Of a DNA stretch of 55,519 nucleotides, positions 16,914 to 24,238 are shown in pieces (within the stretch, counting starts at the first letter, position 1; each line of letters starts with the position of its first letter). Location: NCBI GenBank assembly GCA_029550865.1, contig JAKPGM010000002.1, positions 1 through 55,519 of the forward strand, in the 5' to 3' direction. The notes below the pieces were generated by a model, which was not told the origin of the DNA, made no database searches, and saw only the letters and a program-made list of their open reading frames with translations. The position numbers and the translations under genes were made by a program. This DNA is from Bacteroidota bacterium. Lineage in GTDB: Bacteria; Bacteroidota; Bacteroidia; Bacteroidales; DTGW01.

Positions 16914-17360
16914 ATGAAGGATCGAATACGCAAATTTTTAATCCAGGAAGGAATATCCCCCTCCCAATTTGCCGATGAAATAGGGGTACAACGATCGGCT
17001 ATATCGCATATATTATCGGGTCGAAATAACCCCAGTTATGAAATTATTACCAAAATACTCAATCGATACAAGCGTTTAAATCCCGACTGGTTGCTCCTGG
17101 GGAATGGTAGTATGTATCGGTCCGATGCTACAAATACAATTTCCTCCGACGTCGGTTTACAATCCGCAACACCTACCCCCCCTATGGAAAAAGTTAGCGG
17201 GGAAGTTGATAACTTGTTGAATAGTCAGTCCAACCCTGCTGTACTCGAGGACGAAATGCATGATCAATTATCAAATGTTACAAATGTAAACAAACCGATT
17301 GAGCGCATTATTATTCTTTATACCGATAAAACCTTTGAAGTTTTCAACAGGCGTAATTAA
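16914..17360 (+). CDS. XRE-family DNA-binding regulator
   Basis: The 148-residue protein has an N-terminal HTH of the lambda-repressor/Cro type (residues 1-62): FLIQEGISPSQFADEIGV, then QRSAISHILSGRNNPSYE, the recognition helix, and NPDWLLLGNGSMYR. The middle (about 65-125) is polar and probably disordered. It ends in a short beta segment IERIIILYTDKTFEVFN, a tail I associate with Bacteroidetes proteins of this type. There is no protease or dimerisation domain as in LexA-like repressors. Its long upstream region holds dyads that could be its own operators; another TTAC-N4-GTAA site falls within this gene at 17277-17290. No prophage genes lie nearby. Confidence 0.85.
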   Translation: MKDRIRKFLIQEGISPSQFADEIGVQRSAISHILSGRNNPSYEIITKILNRYKRLNPDWLLLGNGSMYRSDATNTISSDVGLQSATPTPPMEKVSGEVDNLLNSQSNPAVLEDEMHDQLSNVTNVNKPIERIIILYTDKTFEVFNRRN

Positions 17361-17395
17361 GCCACGATTTTGTATCTTTGTCAAAATTTATCGTT

Positions 17396-18430
17396 ATGTA
17401 CAGGTGGCTGATTCGTCCTATACTATTTCGTTGTGATGCCGAATGGGTTCATCACGCAGTGGTCAAAATTTTAAAGGTTGTATGCAAGGTTCCAGGCGTC
17501 ACGACGTTATTTCGGTGGTTATTCTGGGGAAAAGCCTATTATAATCCTGTAGTTTTTGTGGGAACCAAGTTTCCTAATCGGGTTGGTCTTGCAGCTGGCT
17601 TTGATAAAAATGCAGTACTGATCGATGAGTTAGCCTCAATGGGTTTTGGACATGTCGAAATTGGTACGGTTACCCCTCGTCCCCAGCCGGGTAATCCTCG
17701 GCCACGTTTATTTCGTCTTCCTGCTGATAAGGCGCTCATTAATCGTATGGGGTTCAATAATGACGGGGTTGATACTGTGGTAGAACGGCTTAAACGCCGT
17801 AAGTCGAAGGTAATTGTGGGGGGCAATATTGGTAAAAACACCACAACACCTAATGAAGAAGCCTATAAGGATTATTTGTATTGTTTCGACCGCTTATACG
17901 ATTATGTCGATTATTTTGTGGTAAATGTTAGCTGTCCTAATATTGCCAGTCTGCACGAACTGCAGGACCGAAATCAATTGCAGACAATTCTGCAGCATCT
18001 GGTAGATAGTCGAAAGAATAGGCTGGTTAAAAAACCGATATTGCTTAAAATTTCTCCCGATCTCGATGAAGCACAGATCGATGATGTACTGGATGTGGTA
18101 AATAGCCTGGGCATTGATGGTCTGGTTGTCACTAACACTACCGTCAAAAGGGAAGGATTGGTGACGAGTTCACAAGCAGTAAAGGAAATTGGGGCTGGAG
18201 GTTTAAGTGGTCAACCGCTTAAAAACCGTTCTACTGAGTTAATACGCATCATTTCGAGCAAGACTGATGGGCAACTTCCGATTATTGGTGTAGGCGGTAT
18301 AATGGATGAGCGTGATGCTGAGGAAAAAATTCGGGCAGGAGCAACGCTGGTGCAGGTTTATACCGGATTTATCTATGCAGGTCCATTTTTACCCAGTCGT
18401 ATTAACAAACGATTGGCAGCAGATAAGTAA
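17396..18430 (+). CDS. pyrD: Dihydroorotate dehydrogenase, class 2 (quinone-linked)
   Basis: From the ATG at 17396 the protein has 344 residues. The N-terminal helical extension (1-45, FRCDAEWVHHAVV) is the membrane-associated part found only in class 2 enzymes. The FMN barrel shows GLAAGFDKN (64-72), NRMGFNNDG (116-124), GGNIGKN (142-148) and GVGGI. Residues 177-182 read NVSCPN: Cys180 stands where Escherichia coli PyrD has its catalytic Ser175, while class 1 enzymes use Cys. It oxidises dihydroorotate to orotate in pyrimidine synthesis. A TTG 18 bases upstream is in frame but overlaps a -7 box TATCTTTG (17373-17380), so I prefer the ATG. Confidence 0.95.
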   Translation: MYRWLIRPILFRCDAEWVHHAVVKILKVVCKVPGVTTLFRWLFWGKAYYNPVVFVGTKFPNRVGLAAGFDKNAVLIDELASMGFGHVEIGTVTPRPQPGNPRPRLFRLPADKALINRMGFNNDGVDTVVERLKRRKSKVIVGGNIGKNTTTPNEEAYKDYLYCFDRLYDYVDYFVVNVSCPNIASLHELQDRNQLQTILQHLVDSRKNRLVKKPILLKISPDLDEAQIDDVLDVVNSLGIDGLVVTNTTVKREGLVTSSQAVKEIGAGGLSGQPLKNRSTELIRIISSKTDGQLPIIGVGGIMDERDAEEKIRAGATLVQVYTGFIYAGPFLPSRINKRLAADK

Positions 18431-18435
18431 TATCA

Positions 18436-18470
18436 TAAAAAAGCAGCTATACCTGTGATGTATAGCTGCT
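18436..18470 (-). terminator. Terminator of slyD
   Basis: An 11-bp perfect stem (18442-18452, AGCAGCTATAC, with 18460-18470) around a 7-base loop has an A-run at 18437-18442 on the plus strand, that is a U-run for minus-strand transcripts. It lies between the converging pyrD and slyD genes and may stop both. Confidence 0.8.
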
Positions 18471-18501
18471 GCTGAATATATTCTCAGGGTGGCTGATGAC
18501 G

Positions 18502-19089
18502 TTAATTACAACCGCATCCACAACCGCATGCATCGGTATCTTCGGATTCGGTAACTTCTGTTGTGCAGGAGCACCCTCCATCGCAACCGCAACCCGAGGA
18601 AGCCTGGTGTATATGACCATGCATTAATTCTTCAGGAGTTGCTTCCCTGATGTCGAGTACACGACCGGTAAAATGCAGGTCAACCCCAGCCAGTGGATGG
18701 TTGAAGTCCATTTTTACATTATCTAATGTAACTTCCAGTACTTTCCCATTGAAACGATTGCCCTGATTGTCCATCATGGGGATTACATTGCCAATTGTCA
18801 GTAATTCCTCATCGATTTTTCCATCCACCTCAAATACAGAGATAGGCACGTCGACTATAGCTTCTTTGGATACAGGTCCGTAAGCTTCATCGCTTTTGAG
18901 CACAAAGTCGAACGTATCACCTACCGTCAAACCCTCGAGATTTGCCTCAAATTTTGGCAAAAGATTGCCATGACCCTGCAAATATTGAAGGGGACGATTC
19001 TCATTCACCTTCTCAATGAGTTCATCACTTCCATCAGCCAGCCTCAGTTCGTACAGAACTGATACTACTTTTCCTTTTTCAATAATCAT
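18502..19089 (-). CDS. slyD: FKBP-type peptidyl-prolyl isomerase, SlyD-like
   Basis: The 195-residue protein follows the SlyD order: FKBP core split by an insert-in-flap domain (about 70-125), with LQGHGNLLPKFEANLEG and DEAYGP early and MDFNHPLAG-VDLHFTGRV after the insert. The tail from about residue 160 is rich in Cys and His (HGHIHQ, CGCDGGCSC, CGCGCGCN), the metal-binding tail that in Escherichia coli SlyD handles nickel. It is a cytoplasmic prolyl isomerase and chaperone. Whether the tail serves nickel enzymes here is unknown. Confidence 0.92.
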   Translation of the reverse strand: MIIEKGKVVSVLYELRLADGSDELIEKVNENRPLQYLQGHGNLLPKFEANLEGLTVGDTFDFVLKSDEAYGPVSKEAIVDVPISVFEVDGKIDEELLTIGNVIPMMDNQGNRFNGKVLEVTLDNVKMDFNHPLAGVDLHFTGRVLDIREATPEELMHGHIHQASSGCGCDGGCSCTTEVTESEDTDACGCGCGCN

Positions 19090-19161
19090 GTTGCAACAAA
19101 TTAAAATTTAACAAAGAAACAATTATTTTTTGATTTATGTTCACCAGGGAATGTTAAAAAA

Positions 19162-19680
19162 TTATTTCCAGATCGCAATCCCCTCCAAATTTTTCCGATT
19201 ATTGAGATGGGATATTTTTTTATCCTCATCATCGGGATATGCTACGGGCAAGATAACGGCAGGTTCAATATTTTCGGACAATCCCAGTATCGTGCTGCAT
19301 TTTCGCACGTCGAAGTTACATATCCAGCATGTAGCCAGACCCAGCTCAGCAGCTTGAAGCGTAATGTGATCGATAGCTATAGCCAGGTCGATATCCCCAT
19401 GGTTTTTACCATCGGAACGTACCCAGGCTTCGGTCTTGTTGACACAGCCTACCATTATCACCGGGGCATCTTTTAACCATTCCCGATGGTAGGTAGTACA
19501 TATTTCGTTGCGTAATTTTTCTTCTGTAATCACGTATAAAACAATAGGTTGACGATTTGCAGCAGAGGGGGCAATTCGTGCTGCCTCAAGTAACAGTTCA
19601 AGTTTTTCCCGCTCTATTGGGGTACTTTTATATTTTCTCGAGGAATAACGACTGCGGGCTATTTCCAGAAATGTGTTCAT
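19162..19680 (-). CDS. Nitroreductase-family FMN oxidoreductase
   Basis: At 172 residues it is a compact nitroreductase: RSRYSSRKYKSTPI (9-22) binds FMN phosphate, ARIAPSAANRQP (34-45) is the second FMN motif, and LGLATCWICNFD follows. Members reduce nitro compounds, quinones or flavins with NAD(P)H; the natural substrate is unknown. Its ATG overlaps the kdsA stop by four bases (ATGA), so the two are translationally coupled and co-transcribed, though no functional link is known. Confidence 0.9.
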   Translation of the reverse strand: MNTFLEIARSRYSSRKYKSTPIEREKLELLLEAARIAPSAANRQPIVLYVITEEKLRNEICTTYHREWLKDAPVIMVGCVNKTEAWVRSDGKNHGDIDLAIAIDHITLQAAELGLATCWICNFDVRKCSTILGLSENIEPAVILPVAYPDDEDKKISHLNNRKNLEGIAIWK

Positions 19681-20516
19681 TTTTCAAACTTGTTAACCAC
19701 CTGACGAAGCATGACCAATTTTTCGAGCAAAGGTTCCAGTAAATCCAGTCGCAACATATTGGCGCCATCCGAAAGAGCTTCAGCGGGGTTAGGGTGAGTT
19801 TCGATGAATATTCCATCGACACCAACGGCAATACCAGCTCTTGCAATAGTTTCAATAAGCTCTGGTCGTCCACCCGAAACGCCACCCGGTAAGTTGGGCT
19901 GTTGCAACGAATGGGTGATATCGAGCATTACGGGATAGCCTGTTTTTTGCATTTCTATAATGCTGCGATAATCCACCACAAGGTCGTAATAGCCAAACAT
20001 CGATCCTCGTTCTGTAAGAATGATGTTGGGATTTCCACTCTGTGCAACTTTTTCAGCAGCATATTTCATCGATTCCGGAGCCACAAACTGTCCTTTTTTG
20101 ATGTTGACCACCCGACCCGTTTTGGCTGCTGCAATCAAAAGCTCGGTTTGCCGGCACAGAAATGCAGGAATTTGGATTACATCCACATACTGCGCTGCCA
20201 TAAAAGCATCGTCCTCGCTATGAATATCAGTAACAACCGGTATTTCGTATATCTCAGCAATCGATTGTAAAATCTTAAGCGCCTTCTGATCGCCTATCCC
20301 TGTAAACGAGTCGATTCGTTGTCGATTGGCTTTACGATACGATGATTTATAAACAAACGGTATCTTTAGTTTATCTGTTATCTCCAGAATTCTTTCAGCT
20401 GTTTCAAAAGCTATTTTTTCGCTTTCGACGACACAGGGACCTGCAAACAGGAAAAAATTATTAGTATCGAGGTATTTTAAATTTTCAATTTTTTGTAGTA
20501 CTGCTGTTTTGTCCAT
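19677..20516 (-). CDS. kdsA: 3-deoxy-8-phosphooctulonate (KDO-8-P) synthase
   Basis: The 279-residue protein has FLFAGPCVVES (23-33), KSSYRKANR (57-65), the barrel motif DIHSEDDA and the C-terminal ITHSLQQPNLPGG and FIETHPNPAEALSDG. It condenses phosphoenolpyruvate with arabinose 5-phosphate to make KDO-8-P for the lipopolysaccharide core. Cys28 in GPC marks the metal-dependent class (as in Aquifex), not the metal-free enterobacterial class with Asn there; the His, Glu and Asp ligands also appear present. It is followed by a nitroreductase with a four-base overlap. Confidence 0.96.
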   Translation of the reverse strand: MDKTAVLQKIENLKYLDTNNFFLFAGPCVVESEKIAFETAERILEITDKLKIPFVYKSSYRKANRQRIDSFTGIGDQKALKILQSIAEIYEIPVVTDIHSEDDAFMAAQYVDVIQIPAFLCRQTELLIAAAKTGRVVNIKKGQFVAPESMKYAAEKVAQSGNPNIILTERGSMFGYYDLVVDYRSIIEMQKTGYPVMLDITHSLQQPNLPGGVSGGRPELIETIARAGIAVGVDGIFIETHPNPAEALSDGANMLRLDLLEPLLEKLVMLRQVVNKFEK

Positions 20517-20655
20517 AAAAAGCTCATATTTAGGATAAAGGTAAAGTTTTTATTTTTTGAAAAAAATAAAATTTACGCCGAAACAGGTATATTTTTCCTG
20601 AAGCAGGTGATGTACCTGGATGATAATAGTTAGAAAAACACCTGTTATTATTATT

Positions 20656-21885
20656 TCAGTAGGTTATAGTGTTTTTGTTTTTCATTTGCATGACGATCTC
20701 CATGGTGTCTTTTGCTATCTCTAATTCTTCATTAGTTGGCACTACCAAAACTTTTACCTTTGAGGTTTTGGAACTGATGATTTGCTCTTTACCCCGCAGA
20801 CCATTATTTAATTGAGGATCGATGCTAATGCCAAGAAATTCCATGTCGCTGCAAACTTCGCGGCGGGTGTCGTCGGAGTTTTCGCCCACCCCTCCGGTAA
20901 AAACCAGGATATCGAGTCCACCCATTGCAGCTGCATAAGCACCAATGTATTTTTTGATACGGTAATGATACATATCCAATCCCAGCTTAGCGCGAGGGTT
21001 ATTATGCTTGTAGGCTGCCTCTGTTACCTCTCGCATGTCGGACGAGATGCCTGTTATACCCAGGATACCACTATGTTTATTCAGGATTGTATTGGCGGTA
21101 GCTGCATCAACCGATTCTTTTTGCATGATAAAGGTAACGATACCCGGATCGACGTCGCCACTTCGAGTGCCCATGATTAACCCCTCTACAGGCGTCAAGC
21201 CCATCGAAGTGTCAATCGATTGACCATTTTTTATGGCTGTGATGGAAGCTCCATTTCCCAGGTGGCAGGTAATAATTTTCTGTTCTTCAAGTTTTACTCC
21301 AAGTATTTCGCATGCACGCCTTGATACATAACGATGAGAGGTGCCATGGTAACCGTATCGTCGCAGACCATATTTCTTGTAGAGCGAGTAGGGGATAGCA
21401 TACATGTAAGCCTTTTCGGGCATGGTTTGATGAAATGCAGTATCAAAGGTAGCAACCTGGGGTACCTCGGGTAGCAAAGCTTGCATCGCATATATCCCCT
21501 TCAGGTTTGCAGGATTATGAAGAGGGGCAAGATTAACATATTCTTCAATTTTCTGGATGACATGATGGTCGATGTAAACGCTATTTTTAAACTCTTTACC
21601 TCCCAGTACCACCCGGTGTCCTACGGCATCTATTTCGTCGAAGCTCGAAATTACACCGCGTCGCTTGCTACTCATGATTCCCAGAATGTATTCAATCCCC
21701 ATTTGATGATCGATGATTTCACCTTCGAGCTTAACTGCCTCGCCATTGTAAGGTTCATACTTAAGAAAGGATCCATGCAATCCAACTTTCTCAGCTATTC
21801 CTCTGGCAAGAACTCTTTCTTTCTCCATGTCGAACAACTGATATTTTATGGACGAGCTACCGCAATTCAGGACAATGATTTTCAT
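20656..21885 (-). CDS. ackA: Acetate kinase
   Basis: The 409-residue protein has all kinase signatures: VLNCGSSSIKYQLF (4-17), FDTAFHQTMP, YGYHGTSHRYV, CHLGNGASI, TRSGDVDPG and FTGGVGENSDDTRREVC. It converts acetyl phosphate and ADP to acetate and ATP. It is the last gene of a minus-strand group with pta and a 3-hydroxyacyl-CoA dehydrogenase; the 94-base gap before it holds no clear promoter. Together with pta it yields ATP from acetyl-CoA in fermentation. Confidence 0.97.
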   Translation of the reverse strand: MKIIVLNCGSSSIKYQLFDMEKERVLARGIAEKVGLHGSFLKYEPYNGEAVKLEGEIIDHQMGIEYILGIMSSKRRGVISSFDEIDAVGHRVVLGGKEFKNSVYIDHHVIQKIEEYVNLAPLHNPANLKGIYAMQALLPEVPQVATFDTAFHQTMPEKAYMYAIPYSLYKKYGLRRYGYHGTSHRYVSRRACEILGVKLEEQKIITCHLGNGASITAIKNGQSIDTSMGLTPVEGLIMGTRSGDVDPGIVTFIMQKESVDAATANTILNKHSGILGITGISSDMREVTEAAYKHNNPRAKLGLDMYHYRIKKYIGAYAAAMGGLDILVFTGGVGENSDDTRREVCSDMEFLGISIDPQLNNGLRGKEQIISSKTSKVKVLVVPTNEELEIAKDTMEIVMQMKNKNTITY

Positions 21886-21979
21886 TTTATTTTCTTTTAC
21901 CGTATATTCAACAAAAACTAATACTAATATTTCAATAAAAGGACAAAATAATTTTTATAAATTACATAGGATGAATAAT

Positions 21980-22963
21980 TTAATGAAGTCTAAATTCAGC
22001 ACTTTGAATGGTTTCACCCACAATTTTACCATTATCGTACCGATAGAACCCTTTACCCACTTTACGTCCCAGATAATTTGCCCGAACCAATCGCTTAATG
22101 ACGGGGGAGGCTTTAAATTTCTGCAGACTATATTCCTGATAAAGATTATCCATCCATTTAACTACTTTATCAAGCCCGATTTTATCGGCCAGTTCAAAAG
22201 GTCCCAATTGCATCCGGTAACCTTCCTTCATCACCTTATCGATGGCACTCACTGGAGCAACTCCCTCCATCAACAATTCGCAGGCTTCGTTGATGAGCGT
22301 AACGATAAGACGTGTGCTGATATGTCCTGGTGACTCGTTGATAACGATGACCTTTCGGTCGATCATTTTGGCAAATTTGCAAACCTTTTCAAAGGTTTGT
22401 TGGTTGGTTTCCATCCCTTTCACCACTTCCACAATTTTAATGGTAGTTGCAGGGCTCATAAAATGGAGTCCTATGGCTCGTTCGGGCGTCTGCAAAACCG
22501 ACGCTATTTCGGTAATCATCAGGGTCGATGTGTTGGTAGCGATGATGGTCTCGGGGGAAACAACTGCTTCAATTTTTTTAAATACATCTTTACGTAACTC
22601 CAGATTATTACCTGAAGATCTGGTATTTACAGATTCAATAACTAAATCGCATCCAGCCAAATCGTTGTAATCGATGGTTCCCTGTAAACGGGAAAGTATT
22701 GCGCGTTTATCAGATTCCGTTAGCCCCCATTGGTTTTCCTCTTCATTAAGCTGATTCTTTATGCTTTCGTATATTTCCTTGATTTTCTCTTCCGAGACGT
22801 CGAGAAAAATTGCATTCATACCGAACTGACAGACAATTCGGCAAATTTCCTGACCCATTCTTCCACATCCCACAATGCCAATGGTATGGATTTCGTCTTT
22901 TTTGTGAATTTTTCGGGTTAAGGCATAATCTTCAAGGGATTCTGTCATGACCTGTTCCTTCAT
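21980..22963 (-). CDS. 3-hydroxyacyl-CoA dehydrogenase family protein (3-hydroxybutyryl-CoA dehydrogenase-like)
   Basis: The 327-residue protein has an N-terminal Rossmann domain (GIVGCGRMGQEI, about 29-40), ATNTSTLMITEIA, the catalytic His in GLHFMSP, and the C-terminal 3HCDH domain (ESPGHISTRLIVTLINEA, LGPFELADKIGLD). Single-domain enzymes of this type oxidise or reduce 3-hydroxybutyryl-CoA with NAD(P). The N-terminus is about 25 residues longer than usual; a second Met at residue 6 is possible. It lies between pta and ackA, 35 bases after pta, which suggests co-transcription. No thiolase, crotonase or butyryl-CoA genes are in the window. Confidence 0.85.
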   Translation of the reverse strand: MKEQVMTESLEDYALTRKIHKKDEIHTIGIVGCGRMGQEICRIVCQFGMNAIFLDVSEEKIKEIYESIKNQLNEEENQWGLTESDKRAILSRLQGTIDYNDLAGCDLVIESVNTRSSGNNLELRKDVFKKIEAVVSPETIIATNTSTLMITEIASVLQTPERAIGLHFMSPATTIKIVEVVKGMETNQQTFEKVCKFAKMIDRKVIVINESPGHISTRLIVTLINEACELLMEGVAPVSAIDKVMKEGYRMQLGPFELADKIGLDKVVKWMDNLYQEYSLQKFKASPVIKRLVRANYLGRKVGKGFYRYDNGKIVGETIQSAEFRLH

Positions 22964-22998
22964 ATCGTATAAATTATATGTTCATAAAAGAGCAATGC

Positions 22999-24000
22999 TT
23001 AAAAACCAGCAGCCTGATTGGCCGTAATGGCAATAAGATTAACAATATCGCTCACTGAGCAACCTCTCGAGAGATCGTTGATGGGAGCAGCCATACCCTG
23101 CAATACGGGACCTACAGCTTCGGCATGGGCAAGACGTTGTACCAATTTATAGGCAATATTTCCAGCTTCTAAGGTTGGGAATATCAACACATTGGCATAA
23201 CCTGCAATAGGACTCTGAGGGGCCTTACTTTTCCCAATGGACGGAATAATAGCCGCATCGGCTTGTAATTCCCCATCGATTTGCAGGGTAGGGTCTATGG
23301 ATTGAGCTATGCGGGTAGCTTGAATAACTTTATCGCACATTTCGTGTCGAGCACTTCCTTTGGTCGAAAAACTTAACATGGCTATTTTAGGTTCAATTCC
23401 AATTATAGCACGAGTGGTATTGGCAGTAGTTACTGCAATTTCTGCCAGTTCTTTATCGGTAGGGTTAGGATGTACTGCACAATCGGCAAAAACCATAATA
23501 CCCTCGTGACCAAATTCTTTATCCTTTAAAATCATGATAAAGGCGCCGGACACAACACTAATTCCCGGCTTGGTTTTGACAAACTGAAAGGCAGGCCGCA
23601 ACACATCGCCCGTTGCATTCATGGCACCAGCTACCTCACCATCGGCATCGCCATTCTTGATCATCAGGGTGGCTAAATACAGAGGGTTTTCAATAAGCTG
23701 GCTTGCTTCTTCACGCGTCAATCCCTTGTTTTTTCTTAATTCAACCATTAGGTCGATATACTGTTCTTTTTTATCATGAAATTTGGGATTAACAATGGTA
23801 GCTTTTTCAATGTTCTTAAGGCTTTTCTCTTTGGCAAGCTTATGTATTTCAACAGGATCCCCAATAAGTATAATCTGGGCAATTCCTTCCTGCAACACAA
23901 TGTCAGCTGCTTTTAAAGTCCGTTCCTCCGTTCCTTCGGGTAAAACAATTTTTTTGCCATGCTTTTTGGCATTCTCTATAATTCTATTCAACAAGTCCAT
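22999..24000 (-). CDS. pta: Phosphate acetyltransferase
   Basis: The 333-residue protein is the short form of Pta, a single PTA/PTB domain: LPEGTEERTLKAAD (about 20-33), GEVAGAMNATGDVLRP, the SFSTKGSARHE region, and DGELQADAAI, NVLIFPTLEAGNIAYKLVQ. It makes acetyl phosphate from acetyl-CoA for AckA. It is the first gene of the group. A -7 box TAATTTTG lies at 24048-24055 on the minus strand, 47 bases before the start, though its -33 box is poor. Confidence 0.96.
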   Translation of the reverse strand: MDLLNRIIENAKKHGKKIVLPEGTEERTLKAADIVLQEGIAQIILIGDPVEIHKLAKEKSLKNIEKATIVNPKFHDKKEQYIDLMVELRKNKGLTREEASQLIENPLYLATLMIKNGDADGEVAGAMNATGDVLRPAFQFVKTKPGISVVSGAFIMILKDKEFGHEGIMVFADCAVHPNPTDKELAEIAVTTANTTRAIIGIEPKIAMLSFSTKGSARHEMCDKVIQATRIAQSIDPTLQIDGELQADAAIIPSIGKSKAPQSPIAGYANVLIFPTLEAGNIAYKLVQRLAHAEAVGPVLQGMAAPINDLSRGCSVSDIVNLIAITANQAAGF

Positions 24001-24182
24001 TGTTTATCAATATTTTATGATTAAAATTTTAAACCTGTAAAATTATGCAAAATTACCCATACGACGAACGGAAAAAACATGGAATTGTACAATTTAGAGC
24101 CATTTCAAAATGTATTTATCCTAAATTAGGATGTTAAAATCTTTAATTAGGCTCTCAAACTTGCATGGATGATGCGAACATC

Positions 24183-24221
24183 AAAAAAATTGCCGCATTC
24201 CGCACACGGAACGCGGCAATT
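24183..24221 (-). terminator. Terminator of clpC
   Basis: The stem 24188-24202 with 24207-24221 (arm AATTGCCGC-A-TTCCG, one mismatch) around four bases is flanked by seven As at 24183-24189, a U-run for minus-strand transcripts. It lies 17 bases past the clpC stop. Confidence 0.85.
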
Positions 24222-24238
24222 AACTATTTTTAGGCAAA

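Noticed and set aside
16914-17360. Prophage repressor
   Set aside because: The XRE protein resembles phage repressors, but no integrase, phage gene or attachment site is nearby.
17378-17395. TTG start for pyrD
   Set aside because: It overlaps the -7 box TATCTTTG; the ATG at 17396 matches the class 2 N-terminus.
21980-22963. Frameshifted or truncated dehydrogenase
   Set aside because: The catalytic His, the NAD loop and the full C-terminal domain are intact; the extra N-terminal residues are a start-site question.
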